A stretch of DNA of 64,000 nucleotides from Siphonodentalium dalli (lineage: Eukaryota > Mollusca > Scaphopoda > Gadilida > Siphonodentaliidae), in assembly GCA_032622095.1 (NCBI GenBank), contig CP136068.1, positions 2,331,314 through 2,395,313 of the forward strand. The letters run 5' to 3'. Position 1 is the first letter of the stretch. Each line of letters starts with the position of its first letter. Of the stretch, positions 24,474 to 35,640 are shown piece after piece. A program made the translations under genes and the position numbers. The notes beneath the pieces were generated by a model, which saw nothing but the letters and a program-made list of their open reading frames with translations, did no database searches and was not told where the DNA came from.

Positions 24474-24679
24474 TCATCATGTCAGTCACCAGGTTACACA
24501 TATCTATATAATAGAGTGTTCATATTGAAATCACTCATAATTGCATTGACATTTGGATAGGTAGGTTGTATTGTAGCTAATGTGATAAATTTGTATCCAG
24601 TACAAACAACAATAAGAGACGTTGTGAACGACAGCCTGAACTAGTTAACTAGTCCACCACGTTTCCCTTGTTTCTGTTC

Positions 24680-24689
24680 TATATAAATA
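24680..24689 (+). promoter_or_regulatory. TATA box of the element-borne gene
   Basis: tatataaata lies 45 bases before the start codon at 24734 in an otherwise non-repetitive leader, a spacing that allows a short 5' UTR. Confidence 0.65.
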
Positions 24690-24733
24690 TAGGTGCATAG
24701 AAGAACGCTCGATTTCACTGATTATATAGGAAA

Positions 24734-24821
24734 ATGAAGTATCAATGTGAAGAGTGCTTAAGTGTCTATGCTTGGCAAGATAGTTTGAAGCGTCATATCA
24801 AAGTTAAACACACACCTTCAG

Positions 24822-24855
<34 letters not shown>

Positions 24856-24946
24856 GTATCATCAGCCACATCAGCCACAACAACAACAACAAATACTTAT
24901 AAGAGTGATGGTTCTTCCAATAATTCGCGATAATGCACGGGTGTGA
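24734..24946 (+). CDS. C2H2 zinc-finger ORF 1 with polyglutamine run
   Basis: A 70-residue frame opening MKYQCEECLSVYAWQDSLKR. Finger 1 is C-x2-C-x12-H-x4-H (Cys5, Cys8, His21, His26), so it probably binds a nucleic acid. A Gln run of about 10 from (CAA)n, a QPHQP segment and a second short Gln run follow. The frame then ends at TGA (24944-24946), overlapping ORF 2 by 14 nt. A TATA box lies upstream and one AATAAA signal follows ORF 2, so both probably share one transcript. The residues after the second Gln run look unlike conserved protein, which suggests a frame change in or after the CAA tract. It lies in the unique centre of the 8-kb inverted-repeat element. Confidence 0.7.
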
Positions 24947-25535
24947 TTTATGTGGCATTATTTTATCGACGAACTACAATCTACAAAGACATAAACAGAT
25001 TAAACACGGAGTTATGTCCGAGACAAAACCAACTCTCTTCGGAGAAGATACCGATGAATCTGACGAAGCGGGTCTAGATTCAGATGAAGATGAACGGGGA
25101 ACTCTATCAGATTCAGAGGATGATACTATCGCCGGTAGTAGAACGGTATTTGGCCGTAAGAAAGCTGCGCGATGCGTCAATGAGATGAACACATTCAAAA
25201 GTATGATGAAACGCGTCATCGATGATGTGAAAGCATTGTCTGATAAGTTTGATCAACTGATGGAAGAAGAGGGCGTGTCGGGAGAAGAGGATGATGGAAA
25301 AGCTCAGCTAGAACGCATCGACACAGAGTTTTCTCTCTTTCTCAAAAGTTACAGACGATTGATAGAATACCAGCATCGATTGAAAACATCCCGCATACAT
25401 AACGCTATCATGAAGAAAATGGTCAAACTGACCAAACACGGATATAATAATGAATGGGCTGCGGATGAAGCGATGAGAAAATTCAAGAAACTCTTAGAAG
25501 TAAATCTAAAGGGCGAAGATTCAGACAATGATTAA
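24933..25535 (+). CDS. C2H2 zinc-finger ORF 2, acidic and helical
   Basis: A 200-residue frame. Finger 2 lies at the N terminus: CDLCG...NLQRHKQIKH, spaced C-x2-C-x12-H-x4-H exactly like finger 1 in ORF 1. Next come an acidic stretch (EDTDESDEAGLDSDEDERG), a basic GRKKAARC patch, then two likely amphipathic helices (about residues 82-115 and 121-190, with KSYRRLIEYQHRL and EAMRKFKKLLEV). The end is acidic (GEDSDND). Its ATG is inside ORF 1, so it is either a second cistron, the downstream part of a frameshifted single protein, or the result of a mutation. No known family recognised. AATAAA follows the stop by 5 nt. The host ETS gene is on the opposite strand. Confidence 0.78.
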   Translation: MHGCDLCGIILSTNYNLQRHKQIKHGVMSETKPTLFGEDTDESDEAGLDSDEDERGTLSDSEDDTIAGSRTVFGRKKAARCVNEMNTFKSMMKRVIDDVKALSDKFDQLMEEEGVSGEEDDGKAQLERIDTEFSLFLKSYRRLIEYQHRLKTSRIHNAIMKKMVKLTKHGYNNEWAADEAMRKFKKLLEVNLKGEDSDND

Positions 25536-25540
25536 ATTTC

Positions 25541-25546
25541 AATAAA
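25541..25546 (+). terminator. Polyadenylation signal AATAAA
   Basis: Lies five bases after the ORF 2 stop codon, a compact arrangement typical of virus-like or transposon genes. Confidence 0.7.
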
Positions 25547-25753
25547 CTTCATCAACATGTTATTCTCGTCTTCGTTATATATCTATAAGTGGGGGAGGGG
25601 GTTTCACCAATATTACATCACGTCCCTTACCGCGTGTCACTTTAACATTCCACACCGTGCGTGTATTATCCCCCTTTAATTATGTCATAGCATTGGTACA
25701 TAGAAGACTGTATAACACTATGCCTATGTCTGTATCTGTTGTCACACCGTGAG

Positions 25754-28700
25754 TGGATTGTCCGCCTTTAATGATGTCATAGCGTGTGTATATGCAAGAC
25801 AGTATAACCCTATGATAATACCTGTAGCTGTTGTTGGTAAGATGTGAAATATAAATTTCAAGGTTCAATTCATTCGTGTAGTAATTTTGTATATGTTCAA
25901 CGCTCTTCATTCGTGCGCTTGTATTGTTAACATTCATTCATAATGAGTGTCCCTTTAGAGTGTCTTGTGTTCCTTTAAGATTCAAATACCAATATTACAT
26001 CACGTCCCTTGTTTCGTGTCACTTTAACTCCTTGAGTGTATTGCCCCTTCGAATGATGTCATAGCAGGGGTACATGTAAGATAGTATAACACTATGACTA
26101 TGTCTGTATCTGTTGTTGGTAAGATGTGAAAATATAAATTTCAGTTCATTCGTGTAGTAATTTCGTATATGTTCAACGCTCTTCATTCGTAAGAGTAATT
26201 ACCAACTGGAAGTTGTACTATTTTTGATAAACATCGGATTTGCTCATCAGACGATAAGCTGACAATATTTACGTATGGTCTAATTAGATTCATGCATAAA
26301 TGTAAGGTAATTTTTGTTATGGTCAAGTTTTTTGTTAAGACCATGTTCTAACATAGATCGATAAATAAGTTAAAGGTCATTATATTCCACAGTCAAATCT
26401 ATTGGTGATCGAATTTGATAACTATTTTATTGGAACAACTAAGAGTATTATTTACGTGAGATCAATGAGTCCAATTATTATAAATAATAAATTGCAGGCA
26501 TCGGTGGATACCCGATTGCCACATTTAGTGATCACGTGATAAACTGATAAAATGTCCAAGTGACGTACTATAATGAGCAAAAAAAAAATGAGTTGACCTT
26601 CGGCTTCGTCCCGATTGGGTACTGAGCTGACACCGGGGATAAATTGACCAATGACTGCTATTGTATCCTTTTGACAGATATGTGTGCGCAGACTCGTTTG
26701 ATGTTCGCTATCGCATTACTATGTTTTAATAGCCAAGCCTTCACTTCTCGTCTGACTCTCTTACCGTCAAGACCTGTCTACACAGTACTTCTCCGGCAGA
26801 CTATTCATTCACTGATAGGCCTACATACAGGTATGCCCATTTTTTTGCTCATTTGCTCATTTTTATTGCTCATTTGCTCATTTTATTGCTCATTTTTTTG
26901 CTCATTTGCTCATTTATTTGCTCATTTGCTCATTTTTATTGCTCATTTGCTCATTTTCTTGCTCATTTGCTCAATTTCTTGCTCATTTGCTCATTTTATT
27001 GCTCATTTGCTCATTTTCTTGCTCATTTGCTCATTTTTTTGCTCATTTGCTCATTTTTATTGCTCATTTGCTCATTTTCTTGCTCATTTGCTCATTTTCT
27101 TGCTCATTTGCTCATTTTCTTGCTCATGTGCTTATTTTTTTGCTCATTTGCTCATTTTTTTGCTCATTTGCTCATTTTTTTGCTCATTTTTATTGCTCAT
27201 TTGCTCATTGTCTTGCTCATTTGCTCATTTTATTGCTCATTTGCTCATTTTCTTGCTCATTTGCTCATTTTTTTGCTCATTTGCTCATTTTTTTGCTCAT
27301 TTGCTCATTTTTATTGCTCATTTGCTCATTTGCTCATTTTCTTGCTCATGTGCTCATTTTTTTGCTCATTTGCTCATTTTTTTGCTCATTTGCTCATTGA
27401 TTGGTGCATACTCAAGAGTCATAGACCTAACATCCAATGTACGTTAATGGTGTCATAGCGTGGGTACATAGAAGCCTGTATAACACTATGCCTATGTCCG
27501 TATCTGTTGTCACACCGTGAGTGGATTGTCCGCCTTTAATGATGTCATAGCGTGTGTACATGCAAGACAGTATAATACTATGATTATGTCTGTAACTGTT
27601 GTTGGTAAGATGTGAAATATAAATTTCAAGGTTCAATTCATTCGTATAGTAATTTCGTATATGTTCAACGCTCTTCATTCGTGCGCTTGTATTGTTAACA
27701 TTCATTCATAATGAGTGTCCCTTTAGATCGATAAATAAGTTAAAAGGTCATTACATTCCACAGTCAAATCTATTGGTGATCGAATTTGATAACTATTTTA
27801 TTGGAACAACTAAGAGTATTATTCACGTGAGATCAATGAGTCCAATTATTATAAATAATATATTGCAGGCATCGGTGGATACCCGATTTCCACATTTAGT
27901 GATCACGTGATAAACTGATAAAATGTCCAAAGCGTAAGTATGAATGTGGGGCGATAAGTGGTTATTACGTAATGTTGTTATAACAATGTCATCAAAGCAA
28001 TTTCTATAATTGAGTGTCTCACGACCTGACGTAATATGTATGCATGTTTTGGCTAACTAATTATCGTGTGAATGACACAGTTTATCAACCTTAATTGATA
28101 CTAACTCGTTTGTTCAGACATTAAATCGATATGTTTTCTGAATAGCATATAACTGTGACCGGGGAAATAATATAATTCATTTGGTAAAGCAAAGGTGTGA
28201 AAGACACATTGTTACCACCAATGTCGCGTGTGATTGCGTGTACAGCGAATATGACAATTCATTCTGGAGGGTTGTAATTTCACATTACAATTTTCGACCG
28301 TTAGGGATTGAACATAGTACATCTCAAAACTTCCAATAATTCACGATAATACACACCTGTCATATGGGATAGAGAGAGTGTAAAGAATAAACGCTCTTTA
28401 TTATTTATGTAAAAGTAATGGTGTCTATTTTCAGGTATGACAATTATATGAACTGCGTCCGATAAAACACTGGAATGTATGCATTCATATCGATGGTCAC
28501 AATGTCCAATAAAGCTATTTCTAAACATCGATTAATAAATTCATGAAAAATATTTGAACAAAAAATATTACGAAAGATATTACGCGCAAATAATTTAACA
28601 TTCGACATTTTTTAATATCGAGTTTATCAGAAACCGAAAACTCGTTATAAATTTTTTATTTAAACTTTTTTTAGAGAAATAATTTTGAGGGTTTTGATAA

Positions 28701-28938
28701 TTTGGAAGTTTGGAAATTTTGGGGTTTTGATAATTTGGAAGTTTGGAAATTTTTAATTTTTTGGAAAAAATAATTTTTGGAAAAAATAATTTTTGGAAAA
28801 AATAATTTTTGGAAAAAATAAATTTTTGAAATTTTTTTTTTTTGGGTTTTGTTATTTTGGGAATATTTTAGTACAACCAATTTTAGACCCCAAAGATTCT
28901 ATTTTTAGAAGTGGAGCGAACGAGACGCCTATTCTTCT
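25754..28938 (-). repeat. Right terminal inverted repeat of the 8-kb element
   Basis: The inverse copy of 20896-24260, block for block. The octamer array spans 26835-27398 and is about 180 bp shorter than in the left arm. Elsewhere only scattered substitutions are seen by eye. Block b sequence continues inwards to about 25620, beyond the point where the left arm is cut by GC-rich DNA and a MITE half. Confidence 0.9.
26835..27398. repeat. (ATTTGCTC)-type array, right arm
   Basis: The inverse of the 22431-23175 array, about 565 bp. Confidence 0.95.
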
Positions 28939-28944
28939 TATAAC
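28939..28944. repeat. Target-site duplication, right (tataac)
   Basis: Matches 20890-20895 exactly. Confidence 0.88.
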
Positions 28945-29204
28945 TGTCACCACACTGTTCATTAGTGCATCAAGCCAATCATTGAAATATTTGCATATCT
29001 ATCAACTCATATTACCGGTTACTCTCACAACACCAAGTCTGACATAGTAACTGTTTGTCATTTATTATAACAGAGGTTGCTCCAGTAGACTTACAAAATA
29101 GTTAATGCATAATGCTAGATAATGGGCTGGTTGACAGCCCATTATCTGGAAATGGTTAGAAATGATGGAACTGTGTGTTTCCTGTACAATGACCCTAAGT
29201 TTGC

Positions 29205-29440
29205 ATATATGTATATAAGTAAACTTATCCTGGTGTAACTAATGCCTAGATCATTGTGTGCATGGTTAAAGAGCGAGCAACTGTCTCAAACATTAATGTG
29301 ACTATCAATGGGTAGAAAATATCTGTCAAAAGTTCATCAAGCCAATCCGTTAATTATTTGCATGTCTTTCAACTCAGATGATCTCTCACAAGACCTAAAG
29401 TATCCAAGTCTGGTATAGTGTTGTGACTGCTTGTCATCTA
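29205..29440. repeat. Uninterrupted duplicate of the element's target (empty site)
   Basis: 'gatcattgtgtgcatgg', 'gtgactatcaatgggtagaa', 'atatctgtc', 'catcaagccaatcc' and 'ttatttgcatgtctttcaac' run in the order of left flank then right flank of the 8-kb element, with no insertion. The junction in this copy is aaatatctgtc. Confidence 0.85.
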
Positions 29441-31619
29441 TATAGACAAACGAGTACGATATGTCTGGATTTTTCTCTCTGACCCCTGGACCGAGTTCAA
29501 CCAAATTTGGTGTGGTGACTCAGGGTACCCTGGCGATGTTATAATGGTATTAGTTTTTCAAAAAATTTAATGAAAAAAAACAAAAAAACAATGGGTTTTG
29601 TTAAATTGAGCAAGGAATTCAATCTTAAAAAAAAAATACATTAAAACAATATATATAAATCAAAATGTTTCAATGACCAAATGTGCTTGAAGCGCACAAA
29701 GGTGCTGCCGCTAAATGAAGGCTCTATAGTTATCTTTTGGTATAGTCAAGCGTGTGCGTGTTATGTGCTTTCTGTTCACAGTTGTATTTTTCATGACATC
29801 ATTGAGTATTTCTGAACATATAATTCTCATAGAAAGGCAGTTCATGTATTTATCGATCTATTTCGATACAGGGAAAAATTCAAACGCGAATATTATTACG
29901 TGTATTTTGGAACGAAAAACGGCACGTGTTTTTAATTATTATTGCCACAAAATACAACATCGGTACCACCCTTTCGGAAGACACGACATGTCAAGAATGC
30001 AAAATTGTAAATATTTAGTTTTTCAAACCTTCCGATTAATAAAACACGGCATGTGAACTACGCAAAAAATTAATGTTTAATCTTTCAATCTTTCAGAATC
30101 GGTAAATGCTAAACAAGAATAGTTCACAAATGAAATTGATTCCAACAACAATTTATATAAAATAATGGTACCAAATAATTGGATGGAAATATCTAACTGT
30201 AGCAGCAAGAATATTTTCTATGCGCCATTGAACAACCAAGCGGAATGCTCCGCGTCACTTTAAAGACATACTATCAAGCAGACAAAGAGAATATCTATAC
30301 ACAATAATATATACTTTAAAGACATATTATGTATTATTTCAGTGAATTAATACATATGGTGTACTTACGTTAGTGAAGAGCACTGATATAAGTTAGTATC
30401 CAAACACTATCTCCATTGCAAGAATGTAGCAATGAAATACGATTGTTGAAAATTCCAACCATATCGGCTTTAACATTTCAGAGAACACAACGGTAGAACT
30501 ACGCACACATATAAATATTTACTACTTTATTCAGGACGCATTATTGGGCAAAAACATACGGAAATGATTCCGAGAATAATAAACAGTGTGTGTGATTCTT
30601 GTATAACAATGTCGTTATGGATAGAACATTTATGAAAATAACTTATTTTGACATGATACTTTTTTATTCCTTTCTGAACACCTCAGTGCAGTGTTTCACA
30701 TCGCTTTAAACTGACGAGCGACCTCCCAGGCACTTCGATTAATGGTACATACAGTGTAACATTCAACTATAATATTTAGCGAATATTTCATTAAACTGAT
30801 CGTATATATTAGAAAAGTCAACGAATTAACTATACGAATTAACTATACGAATATTAACTATACGAATATTAACTATATATACGAATTAACATTTCCTCCT
30901 TAATTCTGGAGGATTTTTCCCTGAACGTTAATGATTATTCCAATGATACTCCCTGAATATAATTTATATATAACAATATATAGAGCTGACAGATTGGGTA
31001 TAAAATTTATGAAATAACTGCGAGTTTATACGGTGAACACAGTCGAGTGGTGCACCTCACTAGAAAATAACGTACTTACGCCGTTTTCACAATTCGCTGT
31101 AATGCAGGTATTTTTCAGGTTAATACACATGTAGCTGATCCCGTACACACTTAAATAATAGATACGCTGCACATCGTATATAACATATACCCTTTCAACA
31201 AAGTGCCCGGCGATCCGGGGATTTATGAACACGTATCACTGCTGTATAACTCAACAACTTCCCGGTCTGAGCGCGTGTACTAACGTGCATCAAAAGTCCC
31301 GGAAAACTTTTGTGATTGGCTGCTCGTCCAGCATGCTTGTATGCGCCCATAGTATAATACGATAATATGTTCACAGCGATTGAAGTGGATGATTTCCCGT
31401 GACACGCATTGAGGTACTTAACATAGACTATACCAACCCCACAACATAAATGAAAACGGAACAACAATGCTCATATATATTGAAGCAAATGGAAAGTTTG
31501 GCAACGCTTTCAACTCTGTATATAATCCCTAATCCAAATGTAACGCCAACTCAATTTATTCAGGGGTAAATCAAAAATACACATATAAACAACAATAAAA
31601 GTACAAACCCCGGTCCCGA
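29441..31619. other. Unassigned intron stretch
   Basis: About 2.2 kb. 'tctgacccctggaccgagtt' near 29478 looks like a dispersed repeat. A short run of 'tatacgaattaac' units lies at about 30825-30890. A 100-codon frame at 29754-30056 starts with a hydrophobic segment but has no domain; I do not call it. Confidence 0.45.
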
Positions 31620-31621
31620 AA

Positions 31622-31850
31622 AATTACATATCAGACGTATTGAAGAACTTAAGACATACCGTACCAAACCCATATTAAATTACACATGAGACGTATTGAA
31701 GAACTTAAGATATACCGTACCAAAACCCATATTAAATTACACATGAGACGTATTGAAGAACTTAAGATATACCGTACCAAAACCCATATTAAATTACACA
31801 TGAGACGTATTGAAGAACTTAAGATATACCGTACCAAAATCCATGTAACT
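31622..31850. repeat. 57-bp tandem repeat, four units
   Basis: The unit has 'gacgtattgaagaacttaag' and 'ataccgtaccaaaacccata'. The period is seen at 31686, 31743 and 31800. Confidence 0.93.
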
Positions 31851-32083
31851 GCACGTGGGACAAATAATTCTAAAATTGAAGCAAACGATCAACGCTTCAA
31901 ATGGAATAAATCTCAATTCAAATGTAACGCCAACTCAATTTATTCAGAGTAAATAAAACAAATAATTATATAAAAACAACATAAACAAGGACTTAAAAAC
32001 AACAACAACAAGGACTTAAAAAACAACAAAAACAAGGACTTAAAAACCGTTGTGGTGCAGAAGATCACTCGACGTTTTCGACC
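31851..32083. repeat. Short degenerate repeats (aacaaggacttaaaa)
   Basis: Three 'aacaaggacttaaaaac' copies with (caa)n between them at about 31980-32045. Confidence 0.75.
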
Positions 32084-32660
32084 ATTCAGGGCCCGACTAC
32101 TAAAACATTCAGGGCCCGACTACTAAAACATTCAGGGCCCGACTACTAAAACATTCAGTGCCCGACTACTAAAACATTCAGGACCCGACTACTAAAACAT
32201 TCAGGGCCCGACTACTATAACATTCAGGGCCCGACTACTAAAACATTCAGGGCCCGACTACTAAAACATTCAGGGCCCGACTACTAAAACATTCAGGGCC
32301 CGACTACTAAAACATTCAGGGCCCGACTACTAAAACATTCAGGGCCCGACTACTAAAACATTCAGGGCCCGACTACTAAAACATTCAGGGCCCGACTACT
32401 AAAACATTCAGGGCCCGACTACTAAAACATTCAGGGCCCGACTACTAAACCATTCAGGGCCCGACTACTAAAACATTCAGGGCCCGACTACTAAAACATT
32501 CAGGGCCCGACTACTAAAAAATTCAGGGCCCGACTACTAAAACATTCAGGGCCCGACTACTAAAACATTCAGGGCCCGACTACTAAAACATTCAGGGCCC
32601 GACTACTAAAACATTCAGGGCCCGACTACTAAAACATTCAGGGCCCGACCACTAAAACAT
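32084..32660. repeat. 23-bp minisatellite, about 25 units
   Basis: Near-identical units of 'cattcagggcccgactacta' + aaa; only about six point changes are seen. Confidence 0.97.
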
Positions 32661-33211
32661 ACTTCTTATATATCAATTAAATGCAGTGTCTCTCAATGGA
32701 GACATCGTTTTTGTTAGTTTATCGCCGATAATTGGGTCCCGAATCGAGAAGTAAATATCTACAATTGACCGTAGTTCAGACGATGTTTTCTATGGAGTGG
32801 TAAAGTCGATTTTCTTGAGATTTTCGGCGATGTTAGTAGAATGCTATAGTCCTCCAGTTGGTATAGCACCTGAATACTAACTTATCAGATTCATCCACCC
32901 GAACAAGTCCATAACATATCTTTAAGGTTCAAAGAATGGTGCCACTGTTGGAATTCAAGTGGATGATAATCAATAAGGCAACATTTGGTGACATATTTTG
33001 AGTCGACATCTCAACTGGTTCCATGCGGCGCTGTACTGGGGTGTCGAGACAAGGATGTTTGGGGGGGGGGGTGGGGTCTCAACCCCTCAACTTTGGTATA
33101 ATTGTTCAACAGTTGGAAATATCATCACTGACACAATTAGCTGATAATTTTACATACGAGTTGAGATTGTTCGTATTGTTTGAACATCCAATCAGTAATT
33201 AGTGGGAAATA
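32661..33211. other. Unassigned intron stretch
   Basis: A poly-G tract lies at 33060-33074. No coding frame recognised. Confidence 0.4.
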
Positions 33212-33648
33212 TGTGACCCGCCAAATCAAATCCAGTCGTAAGTCGGTTTGTTTTACCCTGTGCCAATGCATTCTCTTATATATGCGAGTCGACCATAGGT
33301 CGCATTGGCCTAACAATTTGTTATCTTTTTTTAAAAATAAATGTTTCTTACAATTTTTAGGACATAAAATAAAAAATCATCCATTACCCTGCAGGAAGCC
33401 CCACACATTTATAGAAGCATATAGAAGAGTGTCGTCTGCTCATGTTTGTTTGGGGCTCTGTATTGGTGAAATTATAAAATTGTTAAAGAATACAAGAAAA
33501 AATTATTAAAATTGTAAAAAATTGTTAGGCCAATGCATTCTCTTATATATGCGAGGCGACCTATGGTCGACTCGCATATATAAGAGAATGCATTAGCACA
33601 GGGTAAAAAAATCCCGACTTCCGACTGGATTTGATATGGCGGGTCACA
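33212..33648. mobile_element. TA-target palindromic MITE, copy 1
   Basis: Ends TGTGACCCGCC and GGCGGGTCACA, flanked by TA (33210-33211 and 33649-33650). Near each end is a hairpin built of 'gccaatgcattctcttatat' + atgcgag. The centre holds the recurrent GAGCAGACGAC hairpin (minus orientation, about 33385-33470). About 437 bp. The left inner hairpin here lacks one arm. Confidence 0.88.
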
Positions 33649-33676
33649 TATGTTGTTTTTAAACTAACAGCCAAGT

Positions 33677-34095
33677 CTGCAAATAGCGTGTCTGTCATTT
33701 GCAGAATGAGGTCCCCAGAGGGTGAATTTAGTGACGCTATCCCGCATAGCGGGCTAGCATCACCAAATTCACCCTATGGGGACCTCATTCTGCTTATGCC
33801 TCATCTTCTGGGAAGTATCTATAGTATTAAATTAACATTGTTTTTAGTTACATTTCCCTTCTAGAAAGTTTCTATATCCCCTAATTTGCAGCAGATAAAA
33901 TTCATAATTGAGGTGCCCAATGGGTGAACATCACGAACTTCAACTGGGAAACTTCCATATGATCCTAGGTCTGCCATATCAGTTGAGGGCCTTAGCAGAA
34001 TGAGGTCCCTAGAGGGTGAATTTTTTTAGAGGTAACGTCACTAAATTCACCCTCTGGGGACCTCATTCTGCAAATGACAGACACGCTATTTGCAG
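33677..34095. mobile_element. CTGCAAAT-terminal inverted-repeat element, copy 2
   Basis: Perfect terminal repeats of about 38 bp: ctgcaaatagcgtgtctgtc + atttgcagaatgaggtcc, inverted at the right end. The internal hairpin around 'gacgctatcccgcatagcgg' is like that at 6547-6646. Confidence 0.85.
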
Positions 34096-35334
34096 GCTTG
34101 CCAACAGCAGAATACTTTTCGACTTTTGGTCAAACTCTTGGTCTGAATGGCCATCAGTTGGAGTCTAACCGTAGGGGGGGTGGTGTCAGGTTTGAATTTC
34201 CAACAGTTGGAAAGTGTGAGATACGAATTAGAATGTTCCAACCCACTGTTTGGTTCAGGGGGTGTAGTTTTTCAATAGCAATGAAAACGTCACGTCTCTT
34301 TATCGTCTGTGAGAGACCCGGAACACTTATGTCATTGGTTACGAACGCGCCTATTGTATTATGAATTACGGATGTTTACGCGAAGTTTAATCTGATCTGC
34401 ATGAGGACATATGCCGCTGACAATTTAAACTAATCTTTATGGCCCTCAAGGGAGACCATTTGTTGAAATTAACAATAATATAAAGGAATCAGGGAGCTAA
34501 ATGTGTTCTAGAGTCGGGGAGCGAGTACACCGTGGAACCCTAAAGGTGAAGGTAACTGAAGAATGACCTTCACCTGATACATGCGACACGTTGTTAAAGG
34601 ATGACATCGCGTTTATTTGATTTGTACATAATATCTAAATAATTTAAACTGGTGAATGAATGGGGGAATGGATTTTTGTGAGCGGGAAATTTATTTAACT
34701 AGCTGCTGTAGTTCTGGATTTTTCCAGATCAAATTTGTCTGTGGGATAGCCCCGTCGTACACTTGGGGATTTATTTTTAAAAGTAAACACATGACCTATG
34801 ATTTTTCTTGCATTTTCGTGATCAACTGGTGTCAATCTAGCTGGGTAAACATCACTGGTATGGCCTGCAGGCTTCAATTCAGTGAATTTGGCGGAAACGT
34901 TAACACTGTCGCCTATGGGAAACCATTTAGTTCAGTGATTCCTATAGAAACTCTGTGCACGACCAACACAAGCTCCATGCAGAGTCAGTCCCCTACACAG
35001 GACTTACCGCTTACACATAATGTGAAGAAATCGCACATTTATATTTTTCAGACTTTTGTAGGTTACAATTCATTCTACCGTAAATGATATATATATATAT
35101 ACATCGCTGATTCTACATTGTTATGCGAAACTGAACTGTTCATATATTTATTGTAAAATTGTCTAGATCAAGCCAGATTAAATTGTAACTCAAACAACAC
35201 TTCAATGAAAAATGTCAGATATAGCGTAGCGAGGGGACTGAACTCTATTTTGCAGCTTGCTACCAAGAGTCCGATTTTATTGAGAGAAACATTCCGACTG
35301 TTAGGTAAATACAAATTAACCCTTTCATGACGGG
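34096..35334. other. Intron stretch, mostly unassigned
   Basis: 34110-34260 shares 'ggccatcagttggagt' and 'gtttgaatttccaacagttg' with the 41-kb hAT-like element interior. The remainder shows a minus-strand frame, described separately, and no other gene. Confidence 0.45.
34692..34930 (-). other. Unrecognised minus-strand open frame
   Basis: About 79 codons to a stop. It reads KWFPIGDSVNVSAKFTELKP, then SDVYPARLTPVDHENARKII and GYPTDKFDLEKS. The composition is protein-like, with no low complexity, unlike the many repeat frames here. It is on the host gene's strand inside the large intron. It ends in a stop codon and has no clear donor, so it is not part of the ETS gene as modelled. It may be a retroelement or pseudogene relic. 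Confidence 0.25.
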
Positions 35335-35640
35335 AGCTGCGTGCCAATGCATTCTTTATATATGCAAGTCGTCCATAGGTCGCCTCGCATATATAATAGA
35401 ATGCATTGGCCTAACAATTTTGTTTATCATTTTTTATCATTTTTCTTATCATGTTTTCTTACAGTCTTTAACAATTTTTATAATTTTTTCTATAATTTTT
35501 TCTTTCATTCTATAACAATTTTTATAATTTTTTCTTATATTCTTTAACAATTTTATCATTTTTATTATTATTTAATTCTTACATTCTTTAACAATTTTAT
35601 CATTTTTTTTTATTTTTCTTACATTTTTTAACAATTGGTA
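35335..35640. mobile_element. Solo half of the TA-target MITE
   Basis: Contains the diverged hairpin 'gccaatgcattctttatata' / 'gaatgcattggcctaac' and a degenerate 'tttaacaatttttataattt' array. The right end is missing. Confidence 0.65.

Larger units (their letters stand above)
20896..28938. mobile_element. 8-kb Polinton/Maverick-like element with giant inverted repeats
   Basis: An 8043-bp element beginning agaagaataggcgtctcgtt and ending with the exact inverse, bounded by a 6-bp duplication (tataac). The terminal inverted repeats are about 3365 bp (left) and 3185 bp (right). The size difference comes mostly from octamer arrays (746 against 566 bp). AG...CT ends and 6-bp duplications are features described for Polintons/Mavericks, but those are usually 15-20 kb with shorter repeats and encode polymerase B and integrase; neither is seen here. 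The only gene is in the centre, on the plus strand. The host flank exists uninterrupted at about 29205-29440. Polinton relationship is inference from the ends; IS3EU or Dada-type elements are alternatives. Confidence 0.88.

Noticed and set aside
20896-28938. Autonomous Polinton or viral genome
   Set aside because: No polymerase B, integrase, protease, ATPase or capsid frame is present; only the zinc-finger frames are supported.
29754-30056. Small secreted protein with hydrophobic N terminus
   Set aside because: No domain, no promoter or conserved neighbour; it fits a chance frame in AT-rich DNA.
32084-32660. Possible CRISPR array
   Set aside because: The 23-bp units are head-to-tail with no unique spacers, in a eukaryotic intron. 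The other arrays here are likewise pure tandem repeats.
34656-35087. 143-codon plus-strand frame
   Set aside because: It overlaps the more protein-like minus-strand frame and has no recognisable domain.
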